A DNA stretch of 64,000 nt, taken from positions 1 to 64,000 of the forward strand of contig NZ_BJDJ01000002.1 of the NCBI RefSeq assembly GCF_005405085.1. Reading direction: 5' to 3'. Under the pieces are notes generated by a model. The model had not been told where the DNA came from. It saw only the letters and a program-made list of their open reading frames with translations, and ran no database searches. Of the stretch, positions 42,979-53,099 are shown piece after piece; positions within the stretch are counted from its first letter, which is position 1; each line of letters opens with the position of its first letter. The position numbers were made by a program, and so were the translations under genes. The DNA is from Lactiplantibacillus daowaiensis. Lineage in GTDB: Bacteria > Bacillota > Bacilli > Lactobacillales > Lactobacillaceae.

Positions 42979-43143
42979 TTAGAATTCAAAATAAAGCAGG
43001 CCACCAAACCAACTTAGCCCGGTAATTAATAGCATTAGCCACAACAAAAACAACGCCATATTTTGATCGCGATAAGCAACTAATGTGCCCCCTAACGAAA
43101 CCATGGTCAAACCGATACTAATCAGTAACCAAATCACCGCCAT
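42979..43143 (-). CDS. 54-residue two-helix membrane protein
   Basis: A complete small gene: AGGGG about 9 nt before ATG 43143, stop TAA at 42979. The product is almost entirely hydrophobic: spans at about 3-22 and 29-50, separated by a short AYRDQNM turn, ending YFEF. It is 26 bp downstream of the secreted-protein gene and probably cotranscribed. Unknown function. Confidence 0.6.
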   Translation of the reverse strand: MAVIWLLISIGLTMVSLGGTLVAYRDQNMALFLLWLMLLITGLSWFGGLLYFEF

Positions 43144-43169
43144 GCTTACCAACCCCTAACTGCCTAGAC

Positions 43170-43457
43170 TTACTCCCGCGACGTTTGCTTTAACACCGTT
43201 CCTAACCGATTGCCAACCGGACTAGGCTTGCTTTGGTGCACCATCGTCTGGCGCTGCACTTGCCGTTTCAAGCGAGCCGCCTGATCAACCTGAGTCAACC
43301 GTTGTCGAACCAAGGCTTGATCACCACCCGCATTACCGACGGCTCGTACCATTGCTGGTTCAGCAACTTGTTGACTCGTTGCCACTGCGGTTATTGGTAA
43401 CCCAATGCCTAAAACAGCCGCTAACACGACCATTGATGAACCCATGTGTATTGTCAT
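43170..43457 (-). CDS. Small secreted basic protein
   Basis: 95 residues from ATG 43457 (GGGAGGG upstream). The signal peptide ends after ITAVATSQ. The mature part is polar and very basic, with no cysteine and repeated Gln/Arg (ARLKRQVQRQ). Secreted alpha-helical peptides like this are common and unannotated in lactobacilli. It is followed 26 bp later by the 54-residue membrane gene. Confidence 0.65.
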   Translation of the reverse strand: MTIHMGSSMVVLAAVLGIGLPITAVATSQQVAEPAMVRAVGNAGGDQALVRQRLTQVDQAARLKRQVQRQTMVHQSKPSPVGNRLGTVLKQTSRE

Positions 43458-43490
43458 TTTAAACGCCCTCCCTTTTGACAGCTTAAGCAT

Positions 43491-43781
43491 ACCAGCTTAA
43501 AAATGAGAAACTAGCTTGACGGCAACTCACTATAAATGCTGGTTATTCAAGATTATCGATTCAATCATATTAATATTTAAAAGAGAAAAATTGGTTTTCC
43601 GGTAATGACGACTAGCCGTTTCAATCGAGCGCAATTGGTTAGCTGATTAGTTGCGGGTCGTCACCTATCACGGTGGCATAAATTCAGACGTTAGTAATCG
43701 ATAAAAAAATTTTATTATAACTAGTCTGAATCGGCTTACAGCCCGATGGCAAACCCTCACGCACCGAGATTAATGGCACAA
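43491..43781. other. Non-coding region with palindromes, possible small RNA
   Basis: No ORF. TGACGAC/GTCGTCA (43606-43663) encloses CGCAA/TTGCG, and ATCGG/CCGAT form a hairpin near 43730. A plus-strand TATAAC at 43716 could drive a short RNA ending at the 43782-43814 hairpin, but evidence is thin. Confidence 0.3.
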
Positions 43782-43814
43782 AAAGGCCGTCACTCGTTTG
43801 AAGTGACGACCTTT
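43782..43814. terminator. Terminator downstream of PTS gene
   Basis: AAAGG-CGTCACT pairs with AGTGACG-CCTTT, usable in both directions. Confidence 0.75.
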
Positions 43815-43915
43815 TTCGATACTCATTTAAATATTTTCACCAAATTAACTGCTGATTGGAAGCGGCAACGCAATAATGCTTTAGCCGTTTGCCGCAGCAC
43901 TTTATTAATTAAACC

Positions 43916-45898
43916 TTAGTCAGCTGCACCAATAATATCGCCAGCAGCTACGGTCTTCGTTTGATTTAATTTAAAGTCATTAACTTGATCCATATTCGTT
44001 AATACGACCATCATCGTCGTTGCTTTACCAGCGGCTTTGATTTGAGCCAAGTCAACGGTTGCGACCGCACGCCCAGCTACGATTTGATCGCCCACTTCAA
44101 CATGTAAGTCAAAAGGCTTGCCGTCCATTTCAACGGTGTTGATGCCCATGTGCAAGAGCACTTCTAGGCCACTAGCCGTCTTTAAGCCGAGGGCATGCTT
44201 CGTTGGGAAGATACTTGTGACTTCACCACTAACCGGCGCAACGATCTCACCATCGGTTGGTTCCACTGCATAGCCATCCCCCAATAGTTTTTGAGCAAAC
44301 GTTTCATCAGCAACGGCACTAATGGGCATCAAAGTCCCCGTTGCCGGTGCTTGTAACACAGTGGTTGCGGGCACCTCAGTTGGATTAGCCGGTGCCGCGG
44401 GCGCAACAGTCGATTCGCTCGTCGTTGCCGTCGCAACTGCCGGTTCGGCACTCACTTGACCGCTGAATAATTGTTGCAAGGCTTCCGCCACGAATTGGAC
44501 TTCCGTCCCGATGACGATGTGGATGTTATGGACATCTAAAACATTTAATCCCGGTACGCCAGCTGCTTTAACCGCTGGTTGGTCAACTTTACCGGTGTCT
44601 TTTAATTGGAGACGTAACCGGGTCGTACAATTATTAATGACACTGATATTGTCATGACCGCCAATCGCCGCATAAATTTGCTTAGCTTGACGCATATATT
44701 TATCATCACTCGGATCAGTCGCCACAGCTGTTTCATCAGTAGCCGTCGCCACTAATGGTTCGCGACCAGGGGTCTTTAAGTCAAACTTCTTAATCGCAAA
44801 GTCGAACCCAAAGTAATAAATCAACGCCATCACGGCCCCTTGCACTAATAACATGTAAGGTTGGTTGGCTAACGGCATCCGGAAACTCAACAAGTAATCG
44901 ACTAAACCACCACTAAATGAGAAGCTCGCGGTCCAATGCATAAACGCCGCAAAACCGAGTGACAAGCCCATGAAGACTGCATGTAACACGTATAACGGCC
45001 AAGCCACAAACATGAATGAGAATTCTAGTGGTTCCGTAACCCCAGTAAAGAATGACGCAAACGCGCCAGCTAACATTAAAGAACCGGTTTCCTTCTTGCG
45101 TTCTGGTAAGGCGTTGCGATAAATTGCATACGCCCCTGCTGGTAAACCAAACATCATAATTGGGAAGAAACCAGCTTCATACATCCCAGTAACGCCTTTG
45201 ACCCCTTTGCTGGCCCAGAAGTTGCCAATATCATTAATCCCGGCAACATTAAACCAGAAAACAGAGTTCAACGCATGGTGCAACCCAGTTGGAATCAACA
45301 AACGGTTAAAGAACCCATAAATTGCTGCCCCGACAAAGCCCATCTTGGCAATGCTCGTGGCAAACAACACAATCGCATCATATAAGAATGGCCACACAAA
45401 GAACATCACGGCCGTAAAAATCAACATGACAAACGCCGCCATGATTGGGACTAACCGCTTCCCACTAAAGAACGACAACGCCATTGGTAACTTAACTTCA
45501 TGAAATTTATTATAGAGGGCGGCCGCAATCAAACCGGCACTGATCCCAATTAACACATTATTGCTAATCGCACTAAAACCAGCATTTAAACTACTAGCTT
45601 TGGTATTCAAGATTGTTGCTAACGTTGTCGGGTTAAGCATCGTCACTGGCACTTCATAAGCCACGACCCCGGCAATCGCTGCCGCACCATCTTTATTGCT
45701 GGCCATCCCGACTGCTAATCCAACGGCAAATAACAACGCTAAGTTATTTAAAACAACGTCGCCACCTTGAATTAAGAAGTTTGCGAATATCCAGCCTTTC
45801 GGTAAATAGTTCCCAACCCCAACCAAAATTGCCGCGGCGGGTAACGTCGCGATCGGCAACATGAGGGATTGCCCCATTCTTTGAAAATATGTCTTCAT
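43916..45898 (-). CDS. PTS EIICBA, N-acetylglucosamine/glucose type
   Basis: A 660-residue fused PTS protein in order EIIC (about 1-390, ten helices; GLHHALNSVFWF, GVTEPLEF), EIIB (about 400-475; phospho-Cys in NNCTTRLRLQL) and EIIA (about 525-650; phospho-His in LLHMGINTVEMDG). The fused CBA order and sequence resemble NagE/PtsG. A NagR-like operator upstream favours N-acetylglucosamine. It imports and phosphorylates the sugar at the membrane using PEP. It is monocistronic with its own terminator. Confidence 0.9.
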   Translation of the reverse strand: MKTYFQRMGQSLMLPIATLPAAAILVGVGNYLPKGWIFANFLIQGGDVVLNNLALLFAVGLAVGMASNKDGAAAIAGVVAYEVPVTMLNPTTLATILNTKASSLNAGFSAISNNVLIGISAGLIAAALYNKFHEVKLPMALSFFSGKRLVPIMAAFVMLIFTAVMFFVWPFLYDAIVLFATSIAKMGFVGAAIYGFFNRLLIPTGLHHALNSVFWFNVAGINDIGNFWASKGVKGVTGMYEAGFFPIMMFGLPAGAYAIYRNALPERKKETGSLMLAGAFASFFTGVTEPLEFSFMFVAWPLYVLHAVFMGLSLGFAAFMHWTASFSFSGGLVDYLLSFRMPLANQPYMLLVQGAVMALIYYFGFDFAIKKFDLKTPGREPLVATATDETAVATDPSDDKYMRQAKQIYAAIGGHDNISVINNCTTRLRLQLKDTGKVDQPAVKAAGVPGLNVLDVHNIHIVIGTEVQFVAEALQQLFSGQVSAEPAVATATTSESTVAPAAPANPTEVPATTVLQAPATGTLMPISAVADETFAQKLLGDGYAVEPTDGEIVAPVSGEVTSIFPTKHALGLKTASGLEVLLHMGINTVEMDGKPFDLHVEVGDQIVAGRAVATVDLAQIKAAGKATTMMVVLTNMDQVNDFKLNQTKTVAAGDIIGAAD

Positions 45899-45982
45899 AC
45901 CAATTTCTCCCTGTCATCTTTTATAACACGCTGTAAATAGTATCACAGCAAGCCATTAGATAAAAGCAAGTTAGCACCAGTT

Positions 45983-45996
45983 ATGTATAGACCAAT
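45983..45996. promoter_or_regulatory. NagR/GntR-like half-operator
   Basis: ATTGGTCTATACAT on the minus strand, 85 bp from the PTS start, matches much of the NagR (YvoA) palindrome ATTGGTCTAGACCAAT in its first half. Confidence 0.4.
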
Positions 45997-46049
45997 ATTT
46001 TTGAATCCGTTGCCATGTGGATAACATTAACTTTTTGTAATCATGAAAA

Positions 46050-46075
46050 AAGTTCTGAAAAATTTCAGAACTTTT
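46050..46075. terminator. Bidirectional terminator-like hairpin
   Basis: AGTTCTGAAA and TTTCAGAACT flank a short loop, with A/T runs on both sides. Confidence 0.7.
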
Positions 46076-46232
46076 CATTAATCGGTGCATCTAAGTATCA
46101 CGGTAGCGTGCTTAACCGCCGATTGACGACTAAAGTAACAACTTTAGCCATCATATATGTGTGTGCAACTTTGGGCACGATGTGTTTAACAATCTATGTG
46201 GATCAAAAAATAACTTATGTGTTCAACTCGAC

Positions 46233-46502
46233 AAAAAAACGCCCACTGGATTTAAAATCCAAAGGACGTTGACACGGGTTACCACCTTAGTTCGAATTAC
46301 CATCGCTGCTAATTCCTCACCACGTTCAAAACAACTAAACGTGTGCACGCTAATGGGTGCGCCCAGTGAACCTCGCAAAGTTCACGCCGCGACTGATCTT
46401 TAATTACGCTGCCATCACACCTTCCCAACTAACGGTGCTTGCTTAGCATGACAACCTAACGACTCCATTCAATCGTTGTTGGCTTTTTCATCAAGTTTTA
46501 AT
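46233..46502 (-). promoter_or_regulatory. Orphan T-box-like leader
   Basis: On the minus strand: TTGACA promoter (46532-46537), about 200 nt of structured leader, then the T-box core AAGGTGGTAACCCGTG (46273-46288). A terminator follows: AACGTCC pairing with GGGCGTT, then seven T. The 3' half is canonical; the specifier region is atypical, so the amino acid is unreadable. No aminoacyl-tRNA synthetase or biosynthesis gene follows; the next gene is the PTS about 330 nt on. Confidence 0.6.
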
Positions 46503-46615
46503 GTTTTAACCATAATATCATTCTTGTGAATTGTCAAGGACTGGTGTTTTAACAATTGAATCTTAAGTTAGCTAGGGCTGAGAGTCGACTCAGTCCCGCA
46601 TTTTGCTGATGATTC

Positions 46616-47515
46616 TTAAGCCTGGGGCCGCTGCATATTCAAACTCGTTAACAATGGCTTCCAATCGTAAGACCAAATCATGCCTAAGGCGTGCTCACCA
46701 GTTAGGACGCCCATTAATGGGCCGATTTCACCCGTTTTTACCCGCACGGCTGGGAATTGATAACGTAATTCACTCGCCCAGTTTTCGGCAATCTGATCGT
46801 CGTTAGCACTAATGATATCCAAGCGGACGGGTTGTTGGCTCGTGATCACAAACCGATTAAAGGCTTCTTCAACAGCTTGTTGGGCATTTTTTAAGGTTCG
46901 GCCCTTACCCCAAACTTGTAACTTACCATGATCATTAAACGTAATCATCGGTTTATTGCGTAAGACCATCGTCCCCGCCAAACTACTATTATTATAGATC
47001 CGGCCGTTTTTAACCAAATGTCGCATGCTGTTCACGATAAAGACCGTTTTCGTCGTTGCTCGCAATAGCGTTAATTGCGCCAAAATGTCTGTTAATTCAT
47101 AGCCAGCTAATGCCATCGCAGCAGCTAGTTTGACCATATTCGCCGTCCCCGCACACGCAGTTCGCGAGTCAAAGACTTCGACTGCTAACCCCTTAACGGA
47201 AGGCGCATAAGTTTTTAAGTTATTCACATAGCCGCTGATCCCACTACTTAACCCAATCACGAGCACTTGATCATAGCCAGCTGCTTTTAAGTCATCAAAG
47301 ACGACTTGCATCTCGGGCATCGAGATTTGCGAAATTGTGGGGATATCCTTTTCAACTTTTAATAACCGGTAAAACTGGTCAGTGGTGATATCGACATTTT
47401 CATGATAAACATGATTGCCAAACATAATCGGATCGTTAACCACCGTAATCTTATAATCGGCCGCGGCCCGCGCCGTTAAATTCGCGGAACTATCAGTTAC
47501 TACCGCAATTTTCAT
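46616..47515 (-). CDS. DegV-family fatty-acid-binding protein
   Basis: 299 residues from ATG 47515 (GGAG 8 nt upstream). DegV domain: N-terminal VVTDSSANL, VIGLSSGISGYVNN, VFDSRTACAGTANMV and GTMVLRNKPMITFND. DegV proteins (FakB in staphylococci) bind a fatty acid for phosphorylation by FakA, feeding exogenous fatty acids into phospholipids. FakA is not in the window, so an alternative ligand remains possible. Confidence 0.88.
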   Translation of the reverse strand: MKIAVVTDSSANLTARAAADYKITVVNDPIMFGNHVYHENVDITTDQFYRLLKVEKDIPTISQISMPEMQVVFDDLKAAGYDQVLVIGLSSGISGYVNNLKTYAPSVKGLAVEVFDSRTACAGTANMVKLAAAMALAGYELTDILAQLTLLRATTKTVFIVNSMRHLVKNGRIYNNSSLAGTMVLRNKPMITFNDHGKLQVWGKGRTLKNAQQAVEEAFNRFVITSQQPVRLDIISANDDQIAENWASELRYQFPAVRVKTGEIGPLMGVLTGEHALGMIWSYDWKPLLTSLNMQRPQA

Positions 47516-47625
47516 AAATTTCACTCCAATTCAGAGTGTGAGCTAAAGCAATCAGCCATCACTTTAGCGAACACGATTCGAAAGTCCTCATCCCTGACTT
47601 TCAGTTAGCCTGCGTCATAAAAAAA

Positions 47626-47660
47626 GACGCTCACATACAGTATACTGTACGTCAGCGTGC
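47626..47660 (-). terminator. Terminator of met operon
   Basis: ACGCTGACGTACAG pairs with CTGTATGTGAGCGT (small mismatches), then seven T on the minus strand. Confidence 0.8.
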
Positions 47661-47664
47661 TTTT

Positions 47665-48945
47665 TCAAATAGCGATGTCGGCGGCAACCACAAGTGGCTT
47701 GACGGCCGCTGATTTGGCCCAAGTTACCGTCCCCATAATCGGGACTAGTTGTGCCCCATTGGCACGCAACACTTGGGCTTGGTCAGGTGTCAAAATACCG
47801 GTTTGATAGCAGTTGGTTGTTTGACGACGTAACTTAACTTGTTGCGTCAATGCTAATCGTTGCCAAGCGTGTTCTGAATCTGAACTAAATAATAGATAAG
47901 CTTGTGACAATTGATTAAAATTGGCAACTGGTAAGCACTGACGTTGGCGGTTAAAGGCTACGCCAGCCGTCTGATGAATAAGATTATGGGCCGCCACGAT
48001 CACATCATTTAAAACACTGTTTGCCGTCGCCGTACTGCCCGCTCCAGGTCCGGTATATAAACTAGCGCCGATAGCGCGACTCGTAACCGCAACCCCATTT
48101 TGAACGCCGCCAACCTGACTCAAGGCTTGTTGACTTGGTACCGCCACTGGGGCAACTCGACAATATAACTGGCCATTGGCTGGTTGCGCCTGCGCCAATA
48201 GTTTCACCTGCCAGCCACTTCGGGCAGCTTGCTGACAAATCGTCGGTGTCAACTGGGTAATGCCCGTTGGCTGCAACGTCGGCAAGGTCGGCCCCTGCCC
48301 AAAGGCAAAGCGACTTAAAATCATTAATTTATAGGCGGTATCAAGCCCCAAAACATCATTGGTAGGATCAGCCTCGGCATAACCAGCAGTTTGGGCGGCC
48401 GCTAAGGCTTGGGCATACGTTTGCCCCGCCGTCATCGCACTCAACATATAATTCGCCGTCCCATTGATAATCCCAGCTAAGGCGGTAACTTGGTCCGTGG
48501 CGTAACTATCCGTTAGGGTCCGCAAAATTGGAATGCCACCGGCGACACTGGCCTCATAAAACAAGTCACAATGTTGCCGTTGCGCTACGGCAATCAGCCG
48601 ATCGCCCGCCGTGGCAATCAAATCTTTATTGGCCGTAATCACTGATTTACCGTGTTTTAGTGCCGTGGCGATGGCCTGTTCGGCAACCTCAAGCGTGCCC
48701 ATCACTTCAATCACTAATTGAATCTTCGGATCAGTGACAACGGCTTGAATCGAATCAGTCAGCCGGGTGCCGAGTGGTAACGTCACCGCTCGGGGTGCCG
48801 CTAAATGATTCACGGCTACGGCAGCTAAGTGTAACCGTAAGCCTTGTGTTTGTTCAATTTGAGTCGCTGCTTGTTGTAAGCGCGACACGACCCCACTGCC
48901 TACTGTGCCTAGTCCTAACATGCCTACTTCAATCGTCGTTGTCAT
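47665..48945 (-). CDS. hom: Homoserine dehydrogenase
   Basis: 426 residues: NAD(P) motif GLGTVGSGVV near 10, catalytic Lys in VITANKDLIA near 108, and HSD domain with AGIINGTANYML and AYAEADPTNDVLGLDTAYKL. The C-terminal 80 residues lie where an ACT domain normally sits, but are poorly conserved. It reduces aspartate semialdehyde to homoserine. It is last of the Met T-box operon, 23 bp after the sulfhydrylase gene. Confidence 0.92.
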   Translation of the reverse strand: MTTTIEVGMLGLGTVGSGVVSRLQQAATQIEQTQGLRLHLAAVAVNHLAAPRAVTLPLGTRLTDSIQAVVTDPKIQLVIEVMGTLEVAEQAIATALKHGKSVITANKDLIATAGDRLIAVAQRQHCDLFYEASVAGGIPILRTLTDSYATDQVTALAGIINGTANYMLSAMTAGQTYAQALAAAQTAGYAEADPTNDVLGLDTAYKLMILSRFAFGQGPTLPTLQPTGITQLTPTICQQAARSGWQVKLLAQAQPANGQLYCRVAPVAVPSQQALSQVGGVQNGVAVTSRAIGASLYTGPGAGSTATANSVLNDVIVAAHNLIHQTAGVAFNRQRQCLPVANFNQLSQAYLLFSSDSEHAWQRLALTQQVKLRRQTTNCYQTGILTPDQAQVLRANGAQLVPIMGTVTWAKSAAVKPLVVAADIAI

Positions 48946-48968
48946 TTAACGCACCTTCCTAACCTTAT

Positions 48969-51120
<2,152 letters not shown>

Positions 51121-51226
51121 ATTGATTACTTCCTCTCGTTTTGTTTGTTATTGGTGTGACTTTTTTAGGGTATATTGGATTTGGTTGTTTGATTATTGGG
51201 GACGTTGTTATGTGATAAGCCGAAAC

Positions 51227-51339
51227 GTGTTTTTCCGAACTGCCGGTTCCGCTTGCTACGCTAAGCCAATCACTCGCAAATTCACCGAGTCATTGGCTTA
51301 GCTAGGCAATGCTCACCGACAACCCGTTCGAAAAAACAC
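51227..51339. repeat. 113-bp hyper-palindromic element between T-box and metA
   Basis: Outer arms 51227-51240 and 51326-51339 match at 13 of 14 bases. Inner arms GCTAAGCCAAT/ATTGGCTTAGC match perfectly, and ACTCG/CGAGT close a 9-nt loop. The whole stretch can fold as one long stem. No transposase, and target-site duplications are not obvious. Confidence 0.65.
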
Positions 51340-51342
51340 TCT

Positions 51343-51640
51343 AACAAAAAAAGCCTCCGCCATCAGTCTCCCTAAGGAAACCAACGGACGAAAGCTTTCG
51401 CGTTACCACCGTGATTCGTTGTCAGTTCGCACCGACAACCTCGACAAGTACCCCGCCTATTGGGGATACTCCGCAATATATCGGTTGCAACCGCACGCGT
51501 AGCCTTAATGACCCGCGTCATGACTCCGAGCTCATCTTCACTTTGCGCACCACTGCTTCTTCTCACCAATCGAAGCTCTCTGAAATGTCGTTTGCAAAGC
51601 TACTCTTCTCTTCAACGTCTTAATCGTTTTCTAATATGGT
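51343..51640 (-). promoter_or_regulatory. Methionine T-box leader
   Basis: On the minus strand, AGAGAGC and GGTGAGAAG mark Stem I. A specifier AUG lies in GUGAAGAUGAGCUC (51533-51535), and the T-box core CACGGTGGTAACGCG at 51399-51413. The competing terminator ends with a T-run near 51347. Uncharged tRNA-Met would allow read-through into metA-cysD-hom. Confidence 0.85.
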
Positions 51641-51643
51641 ATT

Positions 51644-51672
51644 AATCTAACACCAGTTTTTTTAATTGTCAA
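51644..51672 (-). promoter_or_regulatory. Promoter of Met T-box operon
   Basis: TTGACA, 17-bp spacer and TAGATT on the minus strand. Confidence 0.75.
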
Positions 51673-51732
51673 CTCACGAAAAAGAATTTCCAACAAAAAG
51701 CCTATTTTGGTCAATTCTTTTTCAATTTCAGC

Positions 51733-51761
51733 TTGACATGATTTTTAACTTTGCCTATACT
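51733..51761 (+). promoter_or_regulatory. Promoter of Trp-type ABC importer leader
   Basis: TTGACA, 17-bp spacer and TATACT; predicted start near 51768. Confidence 0.8.
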
Positions 51762-51795
51762 GAATGCATTCAATAACGAAAGCGAGGAACCAAGG

Positions 51796-51846
51796 ATGAA
51801 ACAGTTAAGTCAATACAACTTGAATAGTTCATGGCAAAGCCGGTAA
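51796..51846 (+). CDS. 16-residue leader peptide MKQLSQYNLNSSWQSR
   Basis: Preceded by GAGGAACC-AAGG. It contains a single Trp codon (51832-51834) just before the arm AAGCCGG that starts the downstream folds, and ends TAA. The placement fits a Trp-sensing leader for the ABC importer. Confidence 0.6.
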   Translation: MKQLSQYNLNSSWQSR

Positions 51847-52003
51847 TTCAGATTGTACGTCCAACACGGATACAATCTGGCAAACAGTTTGTATCTGTGC
51901 CGGCTTAACTTTGATATCCAAAGGAGTCTGCATGGGTTTTAGACACAGCAGACTACCGGTTCCGTAAAGGGCAAACCAGTCGCATGCTGGTTTGCCCTTT
52001 TTT
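51837..52003 (+). promoter_or_regulatory. Complex attenuator with competing stems and intrinsic terminator
   Basis: CAGATTGTA (51849-51857) pairs with TACAATCTG (51871-51879); alternatively GATACAATCTG (51869-51879) pairs with CAGTTTGTATC (51885-51895). AAGCCGG (51837-51843) pairs with CCGGCTT (51900-51906). AGTCTGC pairs with GCAGACT (51925-51954), hiding a second Shine-Dalgarno. The terminator GGGCAAACCAG/CTGGTTTGCCC ends in T-run (51969-52003). GGCAAAC (51879-51885) could compete for its right arm. Confidence 0.65.
51932..51967 (+). CDS. Second mini-ORF MGFRHSRLPVP
   Basis: AAAGGAG lies 5 nt before the ATG, and the stop abuts the terminator stem. The ribosome-binding site is inside a hairpin (51925-51954), so its translation may depend on the upstream folds and in turn disrupt the terminator. 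Confidence 0.5.
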   Translation: MGFRHSRLPVP

Positions 52004-52091
52004 GTTGTCTATCGCGAATAACGATGGCGACGTATCCTAGCTTGAACCGTAAAAAAGGAATTGGCATTTATTATTAGATGAGGTGACGAAA

Positions 52092-53099
52092 TTGAAAAGA
52101 ATGATTGCATTTATTAGCGCCCTCGTCGTATTTCTCGGTATTGCCTTTGTGATGACTGGCAATCAAAATACGACCAAGACAACCAGCACGAAAAAGATTC
52201 CGACCGTGGGTATCTTGCAGCTCCAAACGCATCCAGCATTAGACGCGATTCACCGTGGAATCATCGCTGGCTTAAAAGCTGAAGGCTACACACCGGGGAA
52301 AAACATTAAGATCGATTATCAAAATGCCCAAGGTGATCAAAGTAACTTAAAGACGATGAGTCAAAAGTTCATCAATGAAGATGCCGCCGAAACGATTGCG
52401 ATTGCGACGCCTTCAGCGCAAGCACTAGCAAATGCCGCTGGTAAAAGTACCCCGGTTATTTTAGCCGGGATCACCGATCCAGTTGGGGGCGGCTTAATTA
52501 AAAGCAACCAACATCCCGGCGCTAATATCACCGGGACATCTGGGGAATCACCATTAAAGTCACATCTTGATTTATTACGCAAGCTCGTCCCTAAAGCAAA
52601 GAAGATTGGGATCATTTACACCACTTCTGATCACGGTGGCGAATATAACGCAAAGAAATTCGCCAAGATTTGCAAGCAAGAAGGCATCGCCTATAAGCTC
52701 TATACGATTTCTTCGACTAACGATATGCAACAAGTCGCTGAAACCATGGCCTCACAAGTCGATGCGGTTTATGCCCCACAAGATAACGGCGTGGCTAGTG
52801 CCATGAAGACCTTGATTTCAGTCACAAATAAAGCCAAGGTCCCCGTGATTCCAGCGGTCGACACGATGGTCAAAGACGGCGGCTTAGCAACCTTATCCGT
52901 TAACCAATATCAACTTGGTAAATTATCCGGTGAAATGGCCGCTAAAGTTCTTAAGGGCAAGTCACCTGCGACCTATCCAATCAAGTTAATCACTAAAGGT
53001 GAAATGACGATCAATTTATCAGAAGCTAAAAAACTGGGCATCACCTTCCCAGCTAGTGTCATTAAAGAAGCCAAACAGAAAGGGGAAATCTTCAAATGA
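52092..53099 (+). CDS. trpX: TrpX-like ABC substrate-binding protein
   Basis: About 335 residues from TTG 52092, 5 nt after GAGGTGA; ATG 52101 is possible. One N-terminal hydrophobic segment serves as signal or anchor; no lipobox Cys is visible. The binding domain is of the PF04392 type with VGILQLQTHPALDAIHRGIIAGLKAEGY and PVILAGITDPVGGGL, features of tryptophan-type importers (TrpXYZ). Substrate assignment rests on family resemblance and the Trp codon in the leader. Ends by overlapping trpY. Confidence 0.78.
   Translation: MKRMIAFISALVVFLGIAFVMTGNQNTTKTTSTKKIPTVGILQLQTHPALDAIHRGIIAGLKAEGYTPGKNIKIDYQNAQGDQSNLKTMSQKFINEDAAETIAIATPSAQALANAAGKSTPVILAGITDPVGGGLIKSNQHPGANITGTSGESPLKSHLDLLRKLVPKAKKIGIIYTTSDHGGEYNAKKFAKICKQEGIAYKLYTISSTNDMQQVAETMASQVDAVYAPQDNGVASAMKTLISVTNKAKVPVIPAVDTMVKDGGLATLSVNQYQLGKLSGEMAAKVLKGKSPATYPIKLITKGEMTINLSEAKKLGITFPASVIKEAKQKGEIFK

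Larger units (their letters stand above)
45899..46232. other. Region between orphan T-box and PTS gene
   Basis: No gene. It contains a hairpin CTAAAGT/ACTTTAG near 46131-46148 and the bidirectional terminator-like hairpin AGTTCTGAAA-TTTCAGAACT (46050-46075), so transcripts from the T-box probably end before the PTS gene. Confidence 0.5.

Noticed and set aside
43727-43790. Possible riboswitch
   Set aside because: I compared it from memory with SAM, preQ1, THF, fluoride and manganese types and found no matching core.
46015-46272. 85-codon frame on the plus strand
   Set aside because: It runs through the terminator-like hairpin and the T-box terminator on the other strand and has no good start signal.
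51372-51645. Three small frames on both strands
   Set aside because: They lie inside the Met T-box leader, whose RNA motifs explain the sequence.
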